A stretch of DNA of 21,784 nucleotides, taken from positions 1-21,784 of the IMG/VR virus record IMGVR_UViG_3300042197_003370. One strand, given 5' to 3'. This document shows positions 14,772-21,784 of this stretch, one piece after another. The notes below the pieces were generated by a model that was not told the origin of the DNA, searched no databases, and saw nothing but the letters and a program-made list of their open reading frames with translations. The position numbers and the translations under genes were made by a program. The stretch is from a virus. Position 1 is the stretch's first letter. Each line of letters begins with the position of its first letter.

Positions 14772-17700
14772 ATGTATATAGTGATCTCATTGGAGTTGCT
14801 CTTATGATCAATGGTGCGGTATTTAATCCTGATATGCCGTTAGTTAAATCAACATTAAAAATTTGTGGAGAAGATCCTCTATCTATATTATATATTCTTC
14901 CCCAACTAAATCTACCAAAAATTTGACTCGTTCCAGTACCAGTTAAATTATTAAAGGAGGATACATTTGCAGTAACTCTCAATATTTCATTAGTATTACC
15001 AATTCCAATTGCTGGCGAAACCACGTTTTCAACTTTATATGCTTGATATACATTATCAATATAAGTTGATCCTATACCCAAAATTGATGAATCATTATTC
15101 AAAGATGTTACTCCTCTTCCAATAGTAGATTGAGATATTACAAAATAATATCCTGTTTGAATTCCAGACATAGTAACCGCAACTCCAACTTCATTTATGT
15201 CTCTTAAAACAGAATCTTTTGGAATGAAGAAGTCAAAAGTAATACCTGTAGATAATCCCGATATATTTGTTGTACCTATTCCAGTAACTATACCAAAATC
15301 ACCTTCATATGATACATTTGTTATTGTTTCAGTTGTAAGTGGATCACACTCAATCAAAACTTTTGGGGGATTTGATGTTGTATATCCAGATCCAGGATTT
15401 GTAACTGTAACAGAACTAATTGTTCCAATTCCACTAATTGTACAGGTCGCAATCGCAACCGATCCAGAAGAAGGAGTTGAAATTGAAATTGTTGGATTTG
15501 TCGTAAACCCAACTCCACCATCACTGATAATAATATTTGAAATTGTTCCAGCTATTGAAACTATTGCAGTAGCAATAGCATTTCGTTTTTCGTTTTGGTT
15601 GATAATATTCAAAATTTGCTTTGATGTTGGTAAAATTTCTGGAGTATAATTGAATAAAAGTCTTGTATTTTCGACAAAAATAACTGTACTTCCAACTCCA
15701 ACAGAACTGATAATATTTGTGATTGGAAAAATATTACAATTTAACTCTTCTCTGCTCTTTGAAATAAGAGTTTCATCCAAATAAAAATCTTCTTTTTGCT
15801 TACACCATTCTATAGTTCTATTTACATTTGATAATGAATTAATTCCGGGACCAAAATATGGATTTGTAAATACTGCATCTATAAAAGAAATTTCAGAAAC
15901 AACTCTAGGTGATTGAGTATAAGTATCTTTAGTAGATCTAAGTCTGTCAACTAAAGTTAATTTGTCACCAACTTTTATTGTTGGTTCAACTTCTACTTCA
16001 TTCACATCTGCATCAGATCCTTTAAAGAATAATACTTTTACTTTGTCATCAAACTTTGGTGCTTCAAAAAATTCTACTTGCGATCCACCATCAAATTTGT
16101 AAGATTCTCCAGGAACTTGTAAAATGTCATTGATAAAAATAAGTATATTTTGATCTAACTGTAGAGAAGATCCTCTTGCAGAAATAAAGTTTTGCACTTC
16201 ACCATTTTCTTTAAGTTTAAATGTTCTTTTTGATCCGTCAAATTCACTATCAAAGTCATCTAAAACAACAAATTGTCCTGGATACCAAGCATTAAAGTTA
16301 TCTTTAAATGTTTCCTCGACTGTAACAGTAAATGGTTTATATAGTAAAGATGTGATTGTAGGAATTCCTATTGTTCCCCCAAGTTGAACTGTTAATACAT
16401 TTCCAACAGAATATCCGTATCCCGTATTTGTAATAGTAAAATCAATAATACTATTGCCATATCCAACAACTATATTTGCCTTAGCTTCAGTTCCAATTCC
16501 ACTATTTGATGTCTCATATATTAAAGAAATATTTTCATAATTTAATGGTTGATCTATTAATATTGTTGGAGGATTGGTAGTTGTATATCCAATTCCAGAA
16601 TATGTAACTGCAATTGCAACAATATTTCCATTTAAAGCAGATGCAGTTCCAATTGCTATTGATTGTCCAGTAGAACTGGCAACTGATACGACAATTGACG
16701 TTTGGATTCCCGGTCTATAACCAGATCCACTGTTTCCTATTGAAACTGATTGAATTGTTCCCGCCGCAGAAACTATTGCAGTACCTCCTGCAGCAACTAA
16801 TGGTTGAAATCCATATCCCTGAGTGGATGAAACAGAGACAATAACACCACCTCTAGGAATACCTGCACTATTAATATCAAATTTCATTGGACCAGTTATA
16901 TTATTTGTTGCTAATCCAACAGTGTTTCCACTAAAAACAACACTCGAAATACCTGAATTTTCTATAACTTCATATGTAAATGTTTGAGCAATTCCTGTTG
17001 CCGGATATTTTGGTTTTTGGAAAATATTGTTTACCAACAGAATACCAGCAGAAACTGAAGTTGTTGACACAATTCCAGAAACATTATTACCTTGTGTTTT
17101 TAAACTGAATGTATTGTTTGTACCATTAAATTGATCAGAAACATCATCAAAAATATTGTTATTATAATAAGCACTTACTGAAGATCCAACTTGTTGCGTT
17201 CTTAAAAATATTCTTCCTTGGAAATCAGAAATTCTTTCAGAATTCATTTCATCTCCATGGGGAGATTCTACAAAATAAATTACATCATTTACTATATTGT
17301 AGTTACCAGAATATTTTGTAATAATTGCCCCAGTAGTATGAATGTTAGCAATAGTTCCCAATTGTTCTCTTCTACAAAAAACAGCATTTGTAGCACCTAT
17401 TCCAATATCAGTTATAAGTAAAAACTCATCATCAATTTTTATTAAATCTTTTGCATAAAATCCACGAACATCATCAAAATAAATGATAGAGACAGAATTT
17501 ACATCATTAGTATCTTGTATTACATATGATGTTTTATTTGTTTGTAAGATTGGACTTTGAATTATGTTATTAATGCATATCAATGATTTTGAATTTGATT
17601 TATAATTTGAGGTAAATACATGAGATGCTCCAATTCCAACGGAATTTATGTTTAATACTTCTGGAATTTTTTTAAGTGCTTTTTCTGGTGTATCTGCAAA

Positions 17701-20700
17701 TTGCACTATACTTTCATTTAATTTTACAGCGTAAAGAATACTTGGAAGAAGAGATGTTGTTCCAATACCCGAAATAAAAGTAGATGCAATGCCAATTCTA
17801 ACATCTCCAGATGAAACAGAATAATCAATTTTTTCACCCGTAACGAAAAAATGATTTGGAATACTGATAGAATTGTTAGAAAGATCAACAACTGACGTGG
17901 AAGATCCATCAACCACTTTTTTGAATATCGGAGCAGATTTGTGGGTTAAATTGAAAGATTTTTTAGTCGATATTTGAGTTCCTTCAAAACTAAACTGCAT
18001 AATATCTGATCTAATAATTGCACTATTTAAATCAATGTCATTTGGAGATTGTTTTGGAGTTACTTGCAATGTTTTTTGATACGTTCTAACTTGAACATCT
18101 ACATTTGGTAAAGGGATAAAAGTTAAATTTGTTCCATATGTTGATCTTGCAGCACCTATTGTTCCCAGTTCTATATCTGATGTCAGAACTGCATATTCGG
18201 AAACTGTTGGATTATAATTAAAATCATTAGTTAAAACAAGTTCTGATAATTGAACTCTATTGTTAGTTATATCATGTATTTGAACATAGTATAAAGCCCC
18301 ATCGTGTGGATCTAGAGATGTCGTTCCAAATCCGGCAATAACCGATTCCTGAGGAGAGGTGGAAGACGCGATGGAAACATAGTGTGAGGATAATTCTCCT
18401 TTATAAAGAACCGAAGTTCCAACTCCTGTAGTAGATGTGTTTCCTATTAAAATAGAAATTGCTTTTACATTCGCATTTATATTTTCATTAGGAGTAAAAG
18501 TAACTATAATATTTCCAGATGAAGTAGTTACGCCAACAGATCCGATAATTCCTTGTCCTGGAGATATACTTAAATCTCCAGAATCTATGTCACCAAAAAA
18601 CTCATAATAAACATTACTCCCATTATGAATTAAATTAATTTCATTAAATTGAACATTATCATCAGAGGAAGATGCTGATAATAAAATTTTAGCAGATGAA
18701 TATGAATTAGTTGAAATTGAAACTATAGTATTTGATGATGGAGTTGGTGACGAAGAAATTGCAACGGCAGTGCTGGCAAAACTTACCACTTCTCCTAGAC
18801 TTGATATTCCAATCGCAGAAGTTCCTGCTCCAGTAATATTGACACTGATATTGCTCATATCATAACTGTTATATTCATATTTCTTTGGATAAAATAGAAT
18901 TTCACCACTATTACCTGTTCTTCTAAAGGAGAATTCTCCCAAATCTAAAACTGTTTCATTTCTACCATAAGCAGTCAGATAACCATTTGATCCATCATAC
19001 ACTATGTTAACAATTATTATTTCTTTTTCACCATAATAACGAGCATCTTTGATCAGAATATAAAACTGTGCAGAATTATATTTTGTTATATCAAATGTTC
19101 CTACGACAGCATAGTTAAAAATACTGGGCGTATCATCAAATTGTGAGGATATGTCATCAATTTTTAACACTCTATTTGTTTTAAATTCAGTATAATCAAG
19201 TAGTTTTAAGTAATCAAAATAAATTTCATTTGAAACTAAAGAATTGTTGAATGACTTTGTAAACTCATCTGCAAAAGCAAAATTTTCATAGCAATCAAAA
19301 TCTTTTTCTTGAATAATATCAATTAGTAGTGAAATATCTGCAAGTGCAATATTTTCAGTTGTTCCAAATCCAACAGGTTCTGATATTACTTGTAAATCGG
19401 AAAATTTCTTGAATCCTGAGGTATGAGTAAGCAAATCAACTTTATCATTCCATTTTTCAATAGGAACTTTTGATTTTAAGGAATATGAAAAATTTTGATA
19501 ATAATCACCATCTTGAAGAACTTGAAGAAAAGTACTAAGTTTTCCAGTATCTTTACTATAGTCTTTTAATTTTTGATTAAAACTATTTACTGTAAAATCA
19601 CCATTTGAAGAATAAGCATTTACAATTATTGCTCTATTATCAGTAGCACCCCCACGAATTACTTCTCCAGGTAAAATTTTTCTTGGAGTGTAGTTAATTT
19701 TTAGTAGTTTAAAAATTGGGTTCCAATTAATTACAGATCCAATTTTTTCATTACCAACATAAATATTTTCTCCTTTATTGTATTTAAATGTACCAAAAGA
19801 AATTGTAGGATTAAATATGGGAAGATAAGCTTCCGGAACTATTCTACCAAAAGATCTGATGCCATTATTTAATGAATTTGGTTCAGAAAAAATTCCGGGA
19901 TTTGTGCCTTTGTCTAGTTTAAAATTTAAAACACCGGTAGATCCACCAATTGCACTTGTAACACCCGTTAAAGTAAATAATTCATAATTGTATTCTGAAG
20001 AATTATACCCAGATCCTGTAGAAACAATTCCAATACCTTCAATTAAAATTTTTCCACCAACTTTAAAAGGAAATTCTTTAGATGTACTAAATCCTGTAGC
20101 AAGGTTTATTGTTACAATTTTAGTTGTTGAATTAAATGATATGTTTGTAATTCCTATACCATTGTTATTATTAACTGCAAGTATTTTTGGTGATCCATAT
20201 AATGTTTTTGTATTTTCTAAAATACGAACATTACTTACAGTATTTCCACTTAAGTCTGATTGCAGTTTGACTTCTGGTTTTACTTCTCCAGTCACAGAGT
20301 CAATTACGATAAATGATGGGGGAACCGAGTAATTTTTGCCACCAGAAGATAAACCAACAGATTCGATGGTGTATAGTTGTTCAATTTGCAACCTTGTTGG
20401 AAGTTGTGCAATTGGTTTTAATGTTGGATCCGATGGATATTCAAATCCTGGAGTTTGAACGGTAGATTTTACAATTTTGCCAATATTGTTGCTCTTTGGT
20501 GATAATATCGCACCACTACCATTTGCGGACGTTATTGAAGATATTCCTGGAAGAGACTCATATGAAACACCACCAAATAATATTTCAATGTTGGATATTG
20601 ATCCAACAGAATCAATTTCTTTGGTTTTATACTCAATTAGTGAATTGTTCTCAGTATAAAAAAGTTTCTCGGGATAAGATTTTAGATTAAATGTAAAAGT

Positions 20701-21784
20701 AGTGCTTCCAATGCCAGTAACTATGTGTGATCCATTAAATTTGCTATTAACAATATTAACAACATTAAAATCAAACACATCTTCATCAATAATTATTTCA
20801 GATTTTTCTTTAGTCAGATATGTTTTTCCGATAAGAGGGGTTAATTTGTAATAGAGTTTTCGAGGAACATTATTACTTACAGTGAGAGTAAGTTTAGCAT
20901 CATTGGTAACCCCAATTGTTCCTATTTTTTTAACTTCAAAATTATCTGAACTTAAAGATGTTATGAACTTATTTGTAAATGAAGAACTTTCGTATAAATC
21001 AAAATCAAAAGATTGAACTCTTGTCCCGCCATTCAAATCGGATAGTGAAGAATCAGATAAATCAAAATTTACTGTATTTCCATTAAATAATTCTAATGGT
21101 GGGTTTACTTCAGATAATTCATGTCCCGATCCTGTGCCAGTTATATTAATATAATTTGGATTTGAAATTGTAGTTTGATAAAAACTATCAACTAATTTGA
21201 ATGAATCTTTATCTATTCTTACAACATAATAAATTTTATCATTTATTAATCCAGTAGCAGGATTTGAAGATGTGTAAATTACCTTATTACCAGTTTTATA
21301 ATTATGATCTGATATCGTAATGGCATCTGTCAAAGTATTAATGCCAGAAGACCCAAAAGATTTTGGATTTGCAACTAACCTTCTATTTGCGGAATTATAT
21401 TTAATGATAATTGAAGTTGTAATTCCCGATAAAACTGTTAGATCAATTTTTGCATTTTTGGATAGTCCATGATTTTGTTTTGTCGTTAAAGTGCAAATAA
21501 CTTTTTGAATACTAGAAGTTAATTCATTTTCTTGTGTTTTAAAACTATGATAAACTCCAGAACCAACTGTATTAAAATAAAGAACGTTTGCAGTTGATCC
21601 AATTCCAACAAATCCGCCGGTTGATCCTATTCCTATAGGAAGTGTTGATATTCCAATTAAATCATCAGAAAATTTGGCAACATAGACCTCAGAATTTTCT
21701 GAAAGTTGTCTATTTCCGGAAATATTATCAAAAACCGAAATAGACGTATTTCCTTCGTTTGAGTATATCAATTTTTGTCCAGTA
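14767..21784 (-). CDS. Giant virion structural protein upstream of gp8 (5' end outside window; gp7 position)
   Basis: The frame is open from the right edge (TGQKLIYSNEGN) to TAA at 14767, at least 2338 residues; the TTG at 21771 is not supported as a start because the frame continues upstream. The protein is a chain of small beta-rich modules rich in Gly-Ile/Val-Gly-Ser/Thr turns: an HNYKTGNKVIY module (residues ~150-210 from the edge), GSGYT-type repeats in three groups, two copies of a VYDGSNGYLTAYG / NLIHNGSNVYYEFFG domain (~920 and ~1045), an HFFVTGEKIDY module (~1300), three copies of an LI.IN.I.Q.P module, and the C-terminus GRFSWGRIYNIDRGSSPQIF then PLIIRATPMRSLYTS. In T4 the gene before 8 is 7 (wedge initiator, 1032 aa); I infer a gp7-like or wedge-associated role from position only. 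Similar giant proteins are typical of marine T4-like phages. Confidence 0.85.
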   Translation of the reverse strand, partial: TGQKLIYSNEGNTSISVFDNISGNRQLSENSEVYVAKFSDDLIGISTLPIGIGSTGGFVGIGSTANVLYFNTVGSGVYHSFKTQENELTSSIQKVICTLTTKQNHGLSKNAKIDLTVLSGITTSIIIKYNSANRRLVANPKSFGSSGINTLTDAITISDHNYKTGNKVIYTSSNPATGLINDKIYYVVRIDKDSFKLVDSFYQTTISNPNYINITGTGSGHELSEVNPPLELFNGNTVNFDLSDSSLSDLNGGTRVQSFDFDLYESSSFTNKFITSLSSDNFEVKKIGTIGVTNDAKLTLTVSNNVPRKLYYKLTPLIGKTYLTKEKSEIIIDEDVFDFNVVNIVNSKFNGSHIVTGIGSTTFTFNLKSYPEKLFYTENNSLIEYKTKEIDSVGSISNIEILFGGVSYESLPGISSITSANGSGAILSPKSNNIGKIVKSTVQTPGFEYPSDPTLKPIAQLPTRLQIEQLYTIESVGLSSGGKNYSVPPSFIVIDSVTGEVKPEVKLQSDLSGNTVSNVRILENTKTLYGSPKILAVNNNNGIGITNISFNSTTKIVTINLATGFSTSKEFPFKVGGKILIEGIGIVSTGSGYNSSEYNYELFTLTGVTSAIGGSTGVLNFKLDKGTNPGIFSEPNSLNNGIRSFGRIVPEAYLPIFNPTISFGTFKYNKGENIYVGNEKIGSVINWNPIFKLLKINYTPRKILPGEVIRGGATDNRAIIVNAYSSNGDFTVNSFNQKLKDYSKDTGKLSTFLQVLQDGDYYQNFSYSLKSKVPIEKWNDKVDLLTHTSGFKKFSDLQVISEPVGFGTTENIALADISLLIDIIQEKDFDCYENFAFADEFTKSFNNSLVSNEIYFDYLKLLDYTEFKTNRVLKIDDISSQFDDTPSIFNYAVVGTFDITKYNSAQFYILIKDARYYGEKEIIIVNIVYDGSNGYLTAYGRNETVLDLGEFSFRRTGNSGEILFYPKKYEYNSYDMSNISVNITGAGTSAIGISSLGEVVSFASTAVAISSSPTPSSNTIVSISTNSYSSAKILLSASSSDDNVQFNEINLIHNGSNVYYEFFGDIDSGDLSISPGQGIIGSVGVTTSSGNIIVTFTPNENINANVKAISILIGNTSTTGVGTSVLYKGELSSHYVSIASSTSPQESVIAGFGTTSLDPHDGALYYVQIHDITNNRVQLSELVLTNDFNYNPTVSEYAVLTSDIELGTIGAARSTYGTNLTFIPLPNVDVQVRTYQKTLQVTPKQSPNDIDLNSAIIRSDIMQFSFEGTQISTKKSFNLTHKSAPIFKKVVDGSSTSVVDLSNNSISIPNHFFVTGEKIDYSVSSGDVRIGIASTFISGIGTTSLLPSILYAVKLNESIVQFADTPEKALKKIPEVLNINSVGIGASHVFTSNYKSNSKSLICINNIIQSPILQTNKTSYVIQDTNDVNSVSIIYFDDVRGFYAKDLIKIDDEFLLITDIGIGATNAVFCRREQLGTIANIHTTGAIITKYSGNYNIVNDVIYFVESPHGDEMNSERISDFQGRIFLRTQQVGSSVSAYYNNNIFDDVSDQFNGTNNTFSLKTQGNNVSGIVSTTSVSAGILLVNNIFQKPKYPATGIAQTFTYEVIENSGISSVVFSGNTVGLATNNITGPMKFDINSAGIPRGGVIVSVSSTQGYGFQPLVAAGGTAIVSAAGTIQSVSIGNSGSGYRPGIQTSIVVSVASSTGQSIAIGTASALNGNIVAIAVTYSGIGYTTTNPPTILIDQPLNYENISLIYETSNSGIGTEAKANIVVGYGNSIIDFTITNTGYGYSVGNVLTVQLGGTIGIPTITSLLYKPFTVTVEETFKDNFNAWYPGQFVVLDDFDSEFDGSKRTFKLKENGEVQNFISARGSSLQLDQNILIFINDILQVPGESYKFDGGSQVEFFEAPKFDDKVKVLFFKGSDADVNEVEVEPTIKVGDKLTLVDRLRSTKDTYTQSPRVVSEISFIDAVFTNPYFGPGINSLSNVNRTIEWCKQKEDFYLDETLISKSREELNCNIFPITNIISSVGVGSTVIFVENTRLLFNYTPEILPTSKQILNIINQNEKRNAIATAIVSIAGTISNIIISDGGVGFTTNPTISISTPSSGSVAIATCTISGIGTISSVTVTNPGSGYTTSNPPKVLIECDPLTTETITNVSYEGDFGIVTGIGTTNISGLSTGITFDFFIPKDSVLRDINEVGVAVTMSGIQTGYYFVISQSTIGRGVTSLNNDSSILGIGSTYIDNVYQAYKVENVVSPAIGIGNTNEILRVTANVSSFNNLTGTGTSQIFGRFSWGRIYNIDRGSSPQIFNVDLTNGISGLNTAPLIIRATPMRSLYTS
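15345..15555 (-). repeat. GxGFT/GxGYT beta-repeat pair near the C-terminus of the upstream giant
   Basis: Codes ISNIIISDGGVGFTTNPTIS followed by ISSVTVTNPGSGYTTSNPPK, about 40 residues apart. Contains the 16-mer tgtatatccagatcca (15379-15394) shared exactly with gp8, and the phrase aattgttcca gc..ttgaaactattgcagt also found near 16755. Confidence 0.75.
16018..16252 (-). repeat. INDILQVP module, copy nearest the C-terminus
   Basis: Codes EFDGSKRTFKLKENG, then LIFINDILQVPGESYKFDGG and SQVEFFEAPKFDDKVKVLFF KG. Related copies lie at 16925-17135 (FNGTNNTFSLK, LLVNNIFQKP, FTYEVIE) and 17457-17620 (SLICINNIIQSP, SYVIQD). This looks like an internal domain duplication within one structural protein. 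Confidence 0.6.
16341..16761 (-). repeat. GxGYT beta-repeat group (three units) in the upstream giant
   Basis: Codes IQSVSIGNSGSGYRPGIQ, then IVAIAVTYSGIGYTTTNPPT, then IIDFTITNTGYGYSVGNVLT, spaced about 45-58 residues. It is preceded by STQGYGFQPLVAAGGTAIVS, a phrase I recall from structural proteins of marine phages. Confidence 0.75.
16925..17135 (-). repeat. INDILQVP-type module, middle copy (LLVNNIFQKP)
   Basis: Codes QFNGTNNTFSLKTQGNNVSG, then ILLVNNIFQKP and FTYEVIENSGISSVVFSG. The order F(N/D)G....F.LK..G, then L..(V/I)N(N/D)I.Q.P, then a beta strand is the same as in the copy at 16018-16252. Confidence 0.55.
17308..17451 (-). repeat. DDEFLLI...CRREQLGT...H module in the upstream giant
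   Basis: Codes DLIKIDDEFLLITDIGIG, VFCRREQLGT and ANIHTTGAIITKYSG. The pattern I.ID.E.[LI].......V.[CR]R.....GT...H..G..[IV] is shared with gp15 (2116-2307) and the DUF4815-type giant (6570-6744). Confidence 0.55.
17457..17620 (-). repeat. INDILQVP-type module, first copy (CINNIIQSP)
   Basis: Codes SKSLICINNIIQSPILQTNK and TSYVIQDTNDVNSVSIIYFD. It follows a GVGIGASHVF stretch rather than the FDG element of the other two copies, so it is the most divergent of the three. Confidence 0.45.
18580..19030 (-). repeat. Tandem pair of H/YDG beta-sandwich-like domains in the upstream giant
   Basis: First copy: IIIVNIVYDGSNGYLTAYGR followed by LDLGEFSFRR and GEILFYPKK. Second copy about 125 residues later: FNEINLIHNGSNVYYEFFGD followed by GDLSISPGQG and NIIVTFTPNE. 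The shared order is a strand, (H/Y)(D/N)GS(N), an aromatic strand with (Y/F)G, then a strand ending in F/LxP. Probably duplicated structural domains; the boundaries are approximate. Confidence 0.5.
20310..20625 (-). repeat. Divergent GxxY repeat pair in the N-proximal part of the upstream giant
   Basis: Codes ISNIEILFGGVSYESLPGIS and, about 85 residues later, SVGLSSGGKNYSVPPSFIVI. They keep the strand-GG-x-Y-x-x-(L/V)P-x-(I/F) layout but are more diverged than the other groups. Confidence 0.45.

Noticed and set aside
15197-15649. Plus-strand open frame of about 150 codons inside the upstream giant gene
   Set aside because: It lies wholly antisense to a well-supported structural gene, has Val/Ile/Pro-rich composition expected from reading GSGYT repeats backwards, and matches no family. 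The same holds for the other plus-strand frames.
21769-21771. TTG at 21771 as start of the upstream giant protein
   Set aside because: The frame stays open upstream to the window edge (ACT GGA CAA AAA before the TTG) and no ribosome binding site is seen, so the true start is outside the window.
1-21784. tRNA genes, CRISPR array, insertion sequences, att sites, auxiliary metabolic genes or defence systems
   Set aside because: The window is nearly completely covered by virion genes on one strand; no gap exceeds 70 nt, and no cloverleaf, spaced direct repeats or transposase motifs were seen.

Overview
The window is a contiguous piece of the late structural (virion morphogenesis) region of a T4-like myovirus. 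All genes lie on the minus strand, so the order of transcription runs from the right end to the left end. The DNA is strongly AT-rich. The combination of T4-type neck, baseplate and terminase genes, two giant beta-rich structural genes in place of the T4 gp7 and gp9-gp12 genes, and many GIGST/GSGYT-type repeats is what is seen in marine T4-like phages of cyanobacteria (Prochlorococcus/Synechococcus) and of Pelagibacter. I cannot decide between these hosts from this window. No host gene, tRNA, integrase, insertion sequence, CRISPR array or auxiliary metabolic gene is visible.

Layout in transcription order: (1) 21784-14767, a giant structural protein at least 2338 residues long whose 5' end lies outside the window, in the position of T4 gene 7; (2) 14749-13175, gp8 baseplate wedge; (3) 13169-5535, a 2544-residue structural protein with a DUF4815-type N-terminus, in the position of T4 genes 9-12/wac; (4) 5533-5306, a 75-residue conserved-type small protein; (5) 5280-4435, gp13 neck; (6) 4435-3056, gp14 neck with a large beta-rich insertion; (7) 3024-1999, gp15 tail sheath terminator with an added module; (8) 1996-1562, gp16 small terminase; (9) 1495-1, a long coiled-coil protein with a GTG start, open to the left edge. 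The large terminase gp17 would be expected further left but is not seen.

The genes are packed with spacings of -1 to about 66 nt, and no untranslated gap exceeds 70 nt. An exact T4-type late promoter (TATAAATA) lies just upstream of gp13, at the end of the 75-residue gene, and probably starts a neck/terminase transcript separate from the baseplate genes. Together the products build the baseplate and its peripheral fibres or adhesins (1-3), join head to tail (gp13, gp14, gp15), and start DNA packaging (gp16).

The most interesting signals are a set of small beta modules shared among otherwise unrelated virion proteins (gp14, gp8, gp15 and the two giants), with DNA-level similarity between copies, and the large coiled-coil gene at the left edge. 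That gene has a GTG start placed one base after a four-codon mini-ORF with a good ribosome binding site. I see no sign of a non-virion system here.
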